Of a stretch of 64,000 nt of DNA, positions 20,929 to 29,226 are shown piece after piece. The first letter of the stretch is position 1, and every line of letters begins with the position of its first letter. The notes under the pieces were generated by a model. The model searched no databases. It saw nothing but the letters and a program-made list of their open reading frames with translations, and had not been told where the DNA came from. Source of the stretch: JAGMES01 sp023128035 (GTDB lineage: Bacteria > Bacillota > Halanaerobiia > DY22613); contig DAOVRZ010000002.1 of the NCBI GenBank assembly GCA_030627905.1, positions 1 through 64,000 on the forward strand, given 5' to 3'. The position numbers and the translations under genes are program-made.

Positions 20929-23349
20929 ATGTCCAAAAAAAACGACTTTCAAAAAATATCACCACTATCACCGATGCAGGAGAGAATGTTATACCATTAT
21001 TTAAAGGATAAAACTAGTACTGTTTGCTTTGAACAAGACGAAATGCATTTATCTGGTACCTTAGATATTGATTTATTTGAAAAGAGTTTTAACCTGATTA
21101 TTCAAAGATATGATATTTTGCGTACAAACTTTGTTTATCAGAAGATTAAAGAGCCCAGACAGGTTGTTTTTAAAGAGAAAATTGGGAAAATATATTTTGA
21201 AGATATATCTCTGCTAGAAGAAACCGAAAAACTTGATTATATAAAGAAATTCAAGGATAAAGATATGGAACGAGGGTTTAATCTAACGAAAGATATTCTT
21301 ATTAGAATGACAATACTTAAGATAAGTGAAGAAAGTTATCGGCTAATATGGAGTTATCATCATATAATCATGGATGGCTGGTGTCTTGGTATAATTTTCC
21401 AAGATTTTGTACAGATTTATAAGTCACTGAAAGAAGGTACACCTTTAAATTTAAGTAAAGTCTATCCTTACAGTAACTATATTGATTGGTTACAAAAGCA
21501 AGATAGAGTAGAGGCTAGTGATTACTGGAAGAAATATATTGAAGATTATAAAACTCAAGCACTTCCGTTTGGATTTAATAAGTTATCAATAAACGTAGAG
21601 TATGTACAGCAGAATAAAACATTCAAATTTGATAGCGCTCTTCTAAGGAGTATGGAAAAGATAGCAAAAGATTGCAATGTTACTATAAATGTAGTTTTCC
21701 AAGCAATCTGGGGCATTCTTCTGCAAAGGTATAACAATTCAGATGATGTAGTATTTGGAGCAGTTGTCTCAGGTAGACCTCCTGAAGTAGAAGGTATAGA
21801 ACAGATGTTAGGACTTTTCATCAACACTGTTCCTGTACGTGTTAAAGGTAAAAGTAACGATATTTTCGTCGATATAGTGAAAAAACTTCAAAAAGATGTG
21901 GTCTCTTCAAGAAGCTATGAATATTTTCCACTGGCTGAGATTGAGTCCCATACGGGAGGAATCGGGGAGCTAATTAATAACATTAGCATATTTGAGAACT
22001 ATCCTTTAGATAAAGAAGTTATCAATGACTCCAGTCAGAATCTAGGTTTTGTTTTGACAAATACAGAAAGTTATTCACAGACAAAGTATGATCTAAACAT
22101 TTTTCTAGTAGTTGGAGAAAGCTTGGATATCAGATTTTCTTACAATGCCCTTGTATATAATCCTGAGTTTATAAATAAAATGGGAGAACACGTTAAAAAA
22201 GTACTTAAGATAGTTACAGAAAATCCAGAGGTATGTGTTAGCATTATAGATATACTTACAGAAGACGAAAAAAGCCAGATCATTGCTGACTTAGAACAGC
22301 GGGATAAAATGAAGGATTTACGAAACAATCCTGCTTTAGAGTATGTTTCCCCTACCAACCAGGTCGAAGAAAAATTAGTGCATATATGGCAAAATGTATT
22401 AAACCTAGAGGGTGTAGGCATAAACCATAATTTTTTTGAAATTGGTGGAAATTCAATAAATGTAGTGAGAGTAATGAAATTGATCAATGAAGATTTTGGC
22501 ATGGAAGTTTCAGTAAGCGAGTTATTTAAAAAGCCTACCATTGCTGAGTTTGCCAATATTTTGAATGAAGATAATACACTCAGCCAATTCGAATGTGCTG
22601 TCAGCTTAAATAAGATTAGCAGTAAAAAGAAAAATGTTTTCGTTGTTCACGGTATGGATGGAAGTGCTTATTTGTATAAAGATCTTGCCAAACTTCTTCA
22701 AGAAGACTGCAATTTTTATGGACTTCAGGCAAAAGGTATGTTTGACCCAAGTAAAATGGCACAAAGTGTGGATGAAATGGTGACAGACTATATTCGAGAC
22801 ATAAAAGCCATTCAACCTCAGGGTCCATATATCATTGGTGGATATTGTTGGGGAGCGAGATTGTTGTATGAATTAGTTAGAAGGCTTGAAGAGCAGGGAG
22901 ATGTAATCAAAAAAATAATTGTTCTAGATGAATATGCATTCATACCAAGAAATCGTGTGCGGATGCTAAGGCTTAAAGGACAAACATCAAAGCCATTTAA
23001 ATCTATAAAAAGAATCCTACAAAAAGATGCGGTCTCTATGGATGTCTGGTCAGATGAGTATTCTACTAAAAAAGAAATAGACAACGTGCAAACTAATAGA
23101 ACAATTCAGGAGAATATTGTTTATCTATGTAAAAAGGAATATCAGTATCGAGGTATTGTGAATGCCGATGTATATGTTATAAAGGCTGATGAACATACTG
23201 ATCCACGTTTTAGCCCAGAACTTTGGCGTGAAATGACTTTTGGAAGTGTTACCTACTATCATGTACCAGGTCAACATTTAACTATCTTTGAGTATCCGTA
23301 TGTAGTAGGTGTTGCTGATGCTATGAGAAAGATACTGAATGCAAAGTGA
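20929..23349 (+). CDS. NRPS termination protein C-T-TE without an adenylation domain
   Basis: 806-aa final synthetase of the operon. C domain ~1-435 opens with LSPMQERML and has HHIIMDG; this N-terminal motif is typical of C domains that follow an E domain (DCL type), matching the E domain of the previous gene. A T domain ~470-545 (GGNSINVV) follows directly: there is no A domain, so the T domain must be charged in trans or left empty. Thioesterase ~565-806: nucleophile motif GYCWGA with Cys where Ser is usual (Cys codon 22846-22848), Asp 27 residues later (VLDEY) and His in GQHLTI complete a plausible triad. The enzyme should release or cyclise the peptide. The A-less module and the Cys are visible in the sequence; loading by a neighbouring pathway (for example the FkbH-like protein at 27856-28920) is inference. 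Confidence 0.93.
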   Translation: MSKKNDFQKISPLSPMQERMLYHYLKDKTSTVCFEQDEMHLSGTLDIDLFEKSFNLIIQRYDILRTNFVYQKIKEPRQVVFKEKIGKIYFEDISLLEETEKLDYIKKFKDKDMERGFNLTKDILIRMTILKISEESYRLIWSYHHIIMDGWCLGIIFQDFVQIYKSLKEGTPLNLSKVYPYSNYIDWLQKQDRVEASDYWKKYIEDYKTQALPFGFNKLSINVEYVQQNKTFKFDSALLRSMEKIAKDCNVTINVVFQAIWGILLQRYNNSDDVVFGAVVSGRPPEVEGIEQMLGLFINTVPVRVKGKSNDIFVDIVKKLQKDVVSSRSYEYFPLAEIESHTGGIGELINNISIFENYPLDKEVINDSSQNLGFVLTNTESYSQTKYDLNIFLVVGESLDIRFSYNALVYNPEFINKMGEHVKKVLKIVTENPEVCVSIIDILTEDEKSQIIADLEQRDKMKDLRNNPALEYVSPTNQVEEKLVHIWQNVLNLEGVGINHNFFEIGGNSINVVRVMKLINEDFGMEVSVSELFKKPTIAEFANILNEDNTLSQFECAVSLNKISSKKKNVFVVHGMDGSAYLYKDLAKLLQEDCNFYGLQAKGMFDPSKMAQSVDEMVTDYIRDIKAIQPQGPYIIGGYCWGARLLYELVRRLEEQGDVIKKIIVLDEYAFIPRNRVRMLRLKGQTSKPFKSIKRILQKDAVSMDVWSDEYSTKKEIDNVQTNRTIQENIVYLCKKEYQYRGIVNADVYVIKADEHTDPRFSPELWREMTFGSVTYYHVPGQHLTIFEYPYVVGVADAMRKILNAK

Positions 23350-23377
23350 ATTCCATAAAGAGAGGGAGGCATAAGTA

Positions 23378-24514
23378 TTGAAACATAATTATTGTGTACA
23401 TAGAGAAGTAAGGGAAGAATTACGAATCTATCTTAAAAACTTAAGAGATTTGGCAAAGCTAGAGACTGTAAATGAAGCAAATTCATTTCACAAAGTAATC
23501 TTCACAGAGCCAAGAAAAGGTTATTTCAATAATGAGTATGTAGACAGGCTTGTCCTGTTTTTGCGAGGTACAGGGTGTTCGCTGGCAAAGGAAACAGGAG
23601 GTTGCACTTTTTGCGGATTTTATAATGCAACTAACTTTGGTGAGAAAGTTCCAGATGAAGACTACTTCGCACAAATCAATGATGTGTTGAATGATGAAAA
23701 CATTAACTTTAGCCAGTATCCGATTATCTGTCTGTATAATGATGGAAGTATGCTTAGAGAAGAGGAGATCAGTTTCAATACTTTCATAAAAATTATGGAG
23801 ATATTGAGTGAAAAATCTAATGTAAAGAAAATAGTTATTGAATCAAGGGTAGAAGATATTACTGAAGAAAAGATAGCAAAAATGAGAGCAGTAACAGATA
23901 AGGAGATTGAAATAGCTGTTGGTTATGAATCTGCTAATCCACTTGTCAGGGATCTTTGTATAAATAAAGGTTTTGAAAATAGTATATTTGAGAAGAACTG
24001 TAAGATCGCTAAAAACTATGGTATTAGTATTGTTCCGCTCGTATTTTTAAAACCACCATTTTTAACTGAACAAGAAGCTATTGATGACTATTTAAACAGC
24101 TTACAGTATCTTGAACAATTTAATTTGAAAAGAGTTGACATGGAATTACCGACGATTGAAAACCACACTCTTGTTCATGAACTATGGAAGAATAACTTAT
24201 ATAGGCCAGCTTATTTGTGGTCTGTAATCAAAATCCTCCAAACAAGAGATATGTTGGGCTTGAAAACACCAATTTACATAAGTCCGATGGTCTATTCTGT
24301 CTCTGCTGAAGTCAAGGCATCAAATTGTCTTACATGTGACAACCTGATCTATAAAGCGTTTGAAACGTACAACCAATTTGGCGATGTTTCAATCTTTGAT
24401 TCAATTGAATGCTCATGTAAAGATGAGTGGGCCAGCTTACTTGATGAAAAAAATGATGAAGAACTTCCCAAACGTGTAAGAAATATTTTAAAAACAATAA
24501 AGAGGAGCGAATAA
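23378..24514 (+). CDS. Radical SAM enzyme, Elp3/TIGR01210-like
   Basis: 378-aa protein starting at TTG after GAGGGAGG, 28 bp behind the thioesterase gene. Residues 67-79 give C-x8-C-x2-C ending in CTFCGF. This spaced cluster motif is typical of the Elp3/MiaB-like TIGR01210 group rather than CxxxCxxC. Later features fit a radical SAM barrel (VIESRVED, AVGYESAN). The C-terminus carries further cysteines (CLTC and CSC, residues ~320-350) that could bind a second cluster or zinc. The following PLP enzyme begins 2 bp after its stop, so the two are translationally linked. Likely a tailoring enzyme for the peptide or for an unusual amino-acid building block. The reaction cannot be read from the sequence. 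Confidence 0.88.
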   Translation: MKHNYCVHREVREELRIYLKNLRDLAKLETVNEANSFHKVIFTEPRKGYFNNEYVDRLVLFLRGTGCSLAKETGGCTFCGFYNATNFGEKVPDEDYFAQINDVLNDENINFSQYPIICLYNDGSMLREEEISFNTFIKIMEILSEKSNVKKIVIESRVEDITEEKIAKMRAVTDKEIEIAVGYESANPLVRDLCINKGFENSIFEKNCKIAKNYGISIVPLVFLKPPFLTEQEAIDDYLNSLQYLEQFNLKRVDMELPTIENHTLVHELWKNNLYRPAYLWSVIKILQTRDMLGLKTPIYISPMVYSVSAEVKASNCLTCDNLIYKAFETYNQFGDVSIFDSIECSCKDEWASLLDEKNDEELPKRVRNILKTIKRSE

Positions 24515-24516
24515 AG

Positions 24517-25641
24517 ATGAAGATATCATTACACTTGATGGAACCATGGTTAATTGAAAATCAACATGTAAAGTACAACTTAGGAGAAAGTGGCGTCGAA
24601 GATAAAACTTTAGGAGAAATACTTAAGATTACTAATACACCGTTAGAAGAACTAGCCGAATGTAGTTTTGCTAACAATGATACATATGGATCTATTGAGT
24701 TAAGAAAAATTATCGCTTCATTTTACGATAATGTAGAGCCAGAAAATATTCTCGTTACTACTGGTACTAGTGAAGCTTTGTTTATATATTACCAGCTTCG
24801 CTTTGAGCCGGGAGCAAATGTAATTGTTCCATTCCCAGCATTTCAAACTCTGTACGAAGTTCCAAGATATATTGGCTATGATGTTCGATTATTGGACTTA
24901 AATCATGAAGATAATTTTAGGATTGATATCGAAAAATTGGAAGCATTAATAGATGATAAAACTAAGATCATTGTTTTAAATAATCCCCATAATCCAACAG
25001 GAATGAGACTTAACGATGAAGAATTTAATAAGATAAGCAGACTTGCAAAAGAACATGGTATTGAAATACTAGCTGATGAACATTACAGATTTATACCATA
25101 CGGTGAGGAAAAATTAATTCCGTCATTATATGATCAGGCAGAAAATGTTGTTGCAGTAGGATCAATGATTAAGTGTTTTGCTTGTGTTGGTTTGCGCGTT
25201 GGTTGGATGATTGGGCCGAAGGAATTGATTGATGATGGTCGTGATTTTAAGGATTATACAACTCACACTATCACTTCAATCAATGATTTAATATCTCAAA
25301 AGCTATTGTTAAATTGGGAAAAGATTATGGAGGTACACAAAGGCTGGATCATAGAAAATAAAAATGAACTCAAGAAATTTATTAGCAAACATAAAAAATT
25401 CATTGATTGGGTAGAACCAGAAGGTGGAATCGTGGCATTTCCTTTTTTAAAAGATAAATCAATAAGCAGTCAAGCCTTTGCTACAAAATTGGTTGAAAAA
25501 ACAGATGTATCACTTCTTCCAGGTGAAGCTTTTGAGAGACCAGGCCATTTTAGAATTGGTTTTGGTATGAGGCCAGAGGTATTCAGTTGTGCGATGGAAC
25601 TTATGTCTGCATTTATTGAGTCAGGAGATTGGAAAGAATAA
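24517..25641 (+). CDS. PLP-dependent aminotransferase class I/II, VioD-like
   Basis: 374-aa fold-type I PLP enzyme, ATG behind AGAGGAGCG. Visible motifs: TTGTSEALF in the cofactor pocket, NNPHNPTG, ADEHYRF (the Asp that holds the pyridine nitrogen), SMIKCFACVGLRVGW with the Schiff-base Lys, and a late RIGFGMRP arginine motif. The N-terminal pattern (MEPWL...LGESGV) and overall layout recall the capreomycidine synthase (VioD) group found in NRPS clusters. By that analogy it could make a modified amino acid for one of the unassigned A domains, but a plain transaminase is equally possible. Co-transcribed with the radical SAM gene before it and the E1-like gene after it. Confidence 0.88.
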   Translation: MKISLHLMEPWLIENQHVKYNLGESGVEDKTLGEILKITNTPLEELAECSFANNDTYGSIELRKIIASFYDNVEPENILVTTGTSEALFIYYQLRFEPGANVIVPFPAFQTLYEVPRYIGYDVRLLDLNHEDNFRIDIEKLEALIDDKTKIIVLNNPHNPTGMRLNDEEFNKISRLAKEHGIEILADEHYRFIPYGEEKLIPSLYDQAENVVAVGSMIKCFACVGLRVGWMIGPKELIDDGRDFKDYTTHTITSINDLISQKLLLNWEKIMEVHKGWIIENKNELKKFISKHKKFIDWVEPEGGIVAFPFLKDKSISSQAFATKLVEKTDVSLLPGEAFERPGHFRIGFGMRPEVFSCAMELMSAFIESGDWKE

Positions 25642-25670
25642 GTTTTACAAAGGCGAAGGGGGTAATTTTT

Positions 25671-26573
25671 ATGCAAAATGTGCTTTCCGAAAAAGAGATG
25701 ACCAGATATTCAAGACAAATGTTTTTAGATAAGTGGGGAAGTGAGAATCAGCAAAAACTAAAAAATACAACTGTGTTTGTCGCAGGCGCTGGAGGATCGG
25801 GGTCTCCGTTGATTGAACAGTTGGCCCTATTAGGCTTTGGAACTATTATCATCAGTGATTTTGATGAAGTAGAATTATCCAATTTAAATCGTCAATCTTT
25901 ACATGATGAGTCCAGGATAGGGATTAACAAAGCCATTTCAGCTAAGATGACAGTTGAAAGGATAAATCCCCATGTAAATGTTATAGCTTACCCAGAGAAG
26001 ATTACTCGAGAAAATGTAGATAGTCTTGTAGGAGAAGCAGAAGTGATCTTTGACAATGTGGATGACGTGGAGGCTAAGTTAATTCTTTCTGAATGTGCTG
26101 TAAAGAAGGGGATTCCCCAGGTTTTATCTTCTATGATTGATATTAATTCTTATGCTGTCATATTGTATCCACCTCATACTCCATGTTTTAATTGTCTTTA
26201 TGATAAAGAAAAAATTCAGCAAATTGCTGAACTTAAATCATTATCTACATATGATGATTCTACTAAGCGTTCCAATCCAGTATCTTCACCAGCTCTGTTT
26301 GTAAGTACTGGATTTATCGTTAACGAAGTATTGAAGATAATTTTAGGAATTGGACAACCTGCGTACAATAAATATTTCCTTTTTAATCAAAAAGGTAGTG
26401 AAGATATTGTCTATACTGATGGTCATTTGATGATTACATATCCTTTTAGTAATCATTTTAGAAACATATGCAAAGAGCAAGGTTTTGACTGGAATATAGG
26501 ATGGAGAGGAAAATTTGTTGAGGAATTGGATATTATTCCTGATCCTGGATGTCCAGTATGTGGGGGTAAGTAG
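25671..26573 (+). CDS. ThiF/MoeB/HesA-family E1-like adenylating enzyme
   Basis: 300-aa protein. The ATG at 25671 has GAAGGGGG at good distance, so I prefer it to an in-frame TTG at 25629 that overlaps the previous gene. Hallmarks: GAGGSGSP nucleotide-binding loop, DFDEVELSNLNRQ (the Asp and Arg that bind ATP), and zinc-type pairs CFNC and CPVC near the middle and the C-terminus. Such enzymes adenylate the C-terminus of a small protein or a carboxylate. No sulphur-carrier or ubiquitin-like gene is nearby, so in this operon it may activate a peptide or amino-acid carboxylate. Last gene of the operon; a strong terminator follows 29 bp later. Confidence 0.9.
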   Translation: MQNVLSEKEMTRYSRQMFLDKWGSENQQKLKNTTVFVAGAGGSGSPLIEQLALLGFGTIIISDFDEVELSNLNRQSLHDESRIGINKAISAKMTVERINPHVNVIAYPEKITRENVDSLVGEAEVIFDNVDDVEAKLILSECAVKKGIPQVLSSMIDINSYAVILYPPHTPCFNCLYDKEKIQQIAELKSLSTYDDSTKRSNPVSSPALFVSTGFIVNEVLKIILGIGQPAYNKYFLFNQKGSEDIVYTDGHLMITYPFSNHFRNICKEQGFDWNIGWRGKFVEELDIIPDPGCPVCGGK

Positions 26574-26601
26574 GGTTCTAATAAGAATTGATTCTAATGG
26601 G

Positions 26602-26643
26602 GGCTGTCTTAAAAGATATTTGTTTTAAGACAGCCTCTTTTAT
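26602..26643 (+). terminator. Rho-independent terminator of the first NRPS operon
   Basis: Perfect 13-bp inverted repeat (GGCTGTCTTAAAA with its complement, 7-nt loop) followed by TCTTTTA. It lies 29 bp after the E1-like gene stop and closes the operon. Confidence 0.92.
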
Positions 26644-26669
26644 TACTTCCTGATATATAAAATGCTGTA

Positions 26670-26790
26670 AGTGAACTCGTCCAGCTAAAGCTGAACATCG
26701 GGGCTTCAGTAGGGGATTCTACCCCCACTGAAGATTAAAAACAATTCCCACCACTTATAGAAGTGGTGGTCTTAACTCAAAAGATAAACA
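26670..26790 (+). mobile_element. 121-bp hairpin repeat, copy 1 (IS200/IS605-type right end / omegaRNA-like)
   Basis: Non-coding element with a second copy at 52547-52667 that is identical at about 118 of 121 positions. It holds three hairpins in order: CAGC-TAAA-GCTG; a long stem around GTAGGGG/CCCCCAC; and CCACCACTT-ATAG-AAGTGGTGG near the 3' end. This layout resembles the right end of IS200/IS605-family elements, which in TnpB systems also encodes the 3' part of the guide (omega) RNA. No tnpA or tnpB is present in the window, so these would be solo ends or minimal non-autonomous copies. The rest of the gap (26791-26980) is AT-rich leader to the next gene, with no clear consensus promoter that I could see. 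Confidence 0.7.
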
Positions 26791-26980
26791 TTTTGATGTA
26801 TTGATAAGTAGCTAAGAATAATTATAAAAATTACCATTTTAAAGCTATTTTTTGTAAATATAACGAAATATTATCTAATTAAAAGCAGGAATTCAATTGC
26901 TGTCATTGAATAATAATGTTATGTATTATCTTTATTTAACTGTAATTTTAAAAAATTTATAAATACAAGGAGGAAGAAAA

Positions 26981-27841
26981 ATGGTAGAAATTAAAACAAT
27001 TGCAGTGATTGGTGCAGGAGTTATGGGCACTGGTTTAGCAGAAGATTTGGCAGGCCATGGTTATAACGTTATATTAAAAGATATATCAGAAGATGTTCTT
27101 CAAAGCTCGCGCGATCAAATATCTCAGGATCTGCGTTTATTAAAAATGACCAAAAAAGAGTTTAGATCACTTACAGAAGAAGATTTCTTAAGTAGGATAA
27201 AATTTACAACTGATTATAGTGGTTTTGAAGAAGTTGATTTTGTTATTGAAAATATTACAGAAGATATTGATGCTAAGACAATAGTATATAAGGAATTAGT
27301 TGAAGTCTGTCGGGAAGATGTAGTTTATGGTGTAAACACTTCCTGTATTTCGATTACAAAAATTGGTTCAATAATTTTAGATGCATCAAAAGCAATCGGA
27401 ATGCATTTTATGAACCCAGTGCCGATGAAAAAGCTAGTTGAGACTGTTAAAGACTATCATACATCTGAAGAGACTATAGAAACAGCTGTAAATCTTGTAA
27501 ATAGTCTGGGTAAAGAAGCAGTAATAGTTAACGATTACCCAGGATTTGTAACAAATCGTGTTCTGATGTTGACAATCAATGAATGTGTATTCTTAGTACA
27601 GGATAAAGTTGCTGAGCCTAAAGATATCGATAAAATATTCAGATTGGGTTTTGCTCATAAGATGGGGCCTTTAGTAACCGCTGACTTAATTGGTTTGGAT
27701 ACTATATTAAATTCTTTAATGGTTTTATATGAAAGCTATAATGATTCAAAATATCGACCATGTCCGCTATTGAAGAAAATGGTAGATGCAGGCTTATTGG
27801 GTAGAAAATCTGGACAGGGTTTCTTTACATATAAAAAATAA
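26981..27841 (+). CDS. 3-hydroxyacyl-CoA dehydrogenase family protein, FkbK-like
   Basis: 286-aa NAD-dependent dehydrogenase, ATG behind AAGGAGG. The N-terminal Rossmann motif GAGVMGTG, the GMHFMNPVPMKKLVE active-site stretch, the GFVTNRV helix and the terminal GRKSGQGFFTYKK are all standard for 3-hydroxybutyryl-CoA dehydrogenases. It is paired with an FkbH-like gene 14 bp downstream. In polyketide and peptide clusters this pair (FkbK plus FkbH) oxidises glyceryl-ACP toward hydroxymalonyl-type extender units. The usual FkbI acyl-CoA dehydrogenase and FkbJ carrier protein are not in the window. Role here: probably supplies a three-carbon hydroxy-acid unit to the flanking NRPS systems (inference). 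Confidence 0.88.
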   Translation: MVEIKTIAVIGAGVMGTGLAEDLAGHGYNVILKDISEDVLQSSRDQISQDLRLLKMTKKEFRSLTEEDFLSRIKFTTDYSGFEEVDFVIENITEDIDAKTIVYKELVEVCREDVVYGVNTSCISITKIGSIILDASKAIGMHFMNPVPMKKLVETVKDYHTSEETIETAVNLVNSLGKEAVIVNDYPGFVTNRVLMLTINECVFLVQDKVAEPKDIDKIFRLGFAHKMGPLVTADLIGLDTILNSLMVLYESYNDSKYRPCPLLKKMVDAGLLGRKSGQGFFTYKK

Positions 27842-27855
27842 GGAGATGCTTAACA

Positions 27856-28920
27856 TTGAGTAAGAAAAAGGAAAAAGAGATCAAGTGTGTAGTCTGGGAT
27901 TTGGATAACACATTATGGGATGGCATACTTACTGAGTCTGATAATGTTAACCTAAAACCAGGAATTGAGGAGATTTTAAAAACTCTGGATGATAGGGGAA
28001 TTCTAAATTCCATCGCTAGTAAAAATAATCATAATGATGCCATGCGGAAATTAAAAGAATTTAACATTGATAATTACTTTCTCTATCCAGAGATTAATTG
28101 GAACGCAAAGTCATCATCTATTGCAAAAATTCGTGGAAATTTAAATATTGGGATGGATACAATCCTATTCATTGATGATCAGCCTTTTGAAAGAGAAGAA
28201 GTTTTAAGTGCACATAAAGAAATAATGTGTATGGATGCAGCAGAGTATCAAAAACTTATAGAACATCCAAGACTTAATCCGCAATTTATTACTACGGATT
28301 CCAAACGTCGTAGATTGATGTATTTGGAGGATATGAAAAGAAAGAATGAGGAAGTTGAATTTGAAGGTCCAAAAGAAGAATTTCTCTCTACTCTAAAAAT
28401 GAAATTTGTCATATCTGAAGCAAAAAATGAAGATTTACAACGTGCTGAAGAGCTAACAGTAAGAACAAATCAGTTAAATGCTACAGGCAGAACCTATTCA
28501 TATGATGAACTCAATATGTTTAGACAATCACCAGATTATAAACTTTTAGTTTGTGAACTTACAGATAAATATGGTTCATATGGCAAAATTGGAATAGCAT
28601 TAGTGGAATTGCATGAAGATTATTGGCATTTAAAACTATTACTGATGTCATGTCGAGTAATGAGCAGAGGTGTAGGTACAGTATTGATGACTTATATCTT
28701 AAATGAAGCAAAAAAAGCAAATGTTCGTTTACTTGCTGATTTTGTACCAACTGAACGAAATAGAATGATGTATATTACATATAAATTTGCCAATTTTAAC
28801 GAAATTCAGACAAATGAAGATGGCAGTGTAGTGATGGAAAATGATTTTTCTATGATTCAACCTTTTCCAAAATATATTGAGGTAAAAATACCAGAGGAAA
28901 CGTCCGAGATAGCTGTTTGA
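27856..28920 (+). CDS. FkbH-like HAD-superfamily/acyl-loading protein
   Basis: 354-aa protein starting at TTG behind AGGAGA. The HAD motif DLDNTLWDG lies near the N-terminus, then SIASKNNH, FIDDQPFEREE, the C-terminal ELTVRTNQLNATG, and LLMSCRVMSRGVG near residue 265. These are the diagnostic blocks of FkbH proteins, which dephosphorylate 1,3-bisphosphoglycerate and load glyceryl onto a carrier protein (some homologues load lactyl units). With the FkbK-like gene it forms a two-gene unit between two NRPS blocks. A free carrier protein is missing here, so the target could be the A-less T domain at 22340-22560 or a carrier outside the window. A terminator lies downstream. Confidence 0.92.
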   Translation: MSKKKEKEIKCVVWDLDNTLWDGILTESDNVNLKPGIEEILKTLDDRGILNSIASKNNHNDAMRKLKEFNIDNYFLYPEINWNAKSSSIAKIRGNLNIGMDTILFIDDQPFEREEVLSAHKEIMCMDAAEYQKLIEHPRLNPQFITTDSKRRRLMYLEDMKRKNEEVEFEGPKEEFLSTLKMKFVISEAKNEDLQRAEELTVRTNQLNATGRTYSYDELNMFRQSPDYKLLVCELTDKYGSYGKIGIALVELHEDYWHLKLLLMSCRVMSRGVGTVLMTYILNEAKKANVRLLADFVPTERNRMMYITYKFANFNEIQTNEDGSVVMENDFSMIQPFPKYIEVKIPEETSEIAV

Positions 28921-29031
28921 TAAAAGTTACTATAATTCATAAAAAGAACGGATTTGAACTGATAGGTTATTATTCTGAGAATACATACCGTAAAAAACAT
29001 GACTAGAAAGATTTGATGACTCATTATTTAA

Positions 29032-29086
29032 AAAAGACCTCCTATTTAGAATTAGAATTTCTATAATAGCAGGTCTTTTCTCTTTG
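29032..29086 (+). terminator. Terminator after the fkbH-like gene
   Basis: AAAAGACCT pairs with AGGTCTTTT, extended inward by CTATT/AATAG and a further short stem, then TTTTCTCTTT. It separates the fkbK/fkbH pair from the promoter of the large NRPS gene. The rest of the 28921-29226 gap holds that promoter and leader. Confidence 0.8.
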
Positions 29087-29139
29087 AAGTGTATTCAGCT
29101 ATTAACGTTAATACAAAAAACACATTACAATTATAAAAA

Positions 29140-29168
29140 TTGATCCAAATACCGAAATATGTTATAAT
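29140..29168 (+). promoter_or_regulatory. Sigma-A-type promoter of the 4630-aa NRPS gene
   Basis: TTGATC (29140-29145), 17-bp spacer, TATAAT (29163-29168). The ATG is about 58 bp downstream of the -10, behind AAAGGGGTGATC. The large NRPS is therefore transcribed independently of the first operon. No operator-like repeat is obvious around it. Confidence 0.82.
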
Positions 29169-29226
29169 TATATTAAAAAGCTAACATCAAAAATTATAAA
29201 AGTAATATACAAAGGGGTGATCTAAT

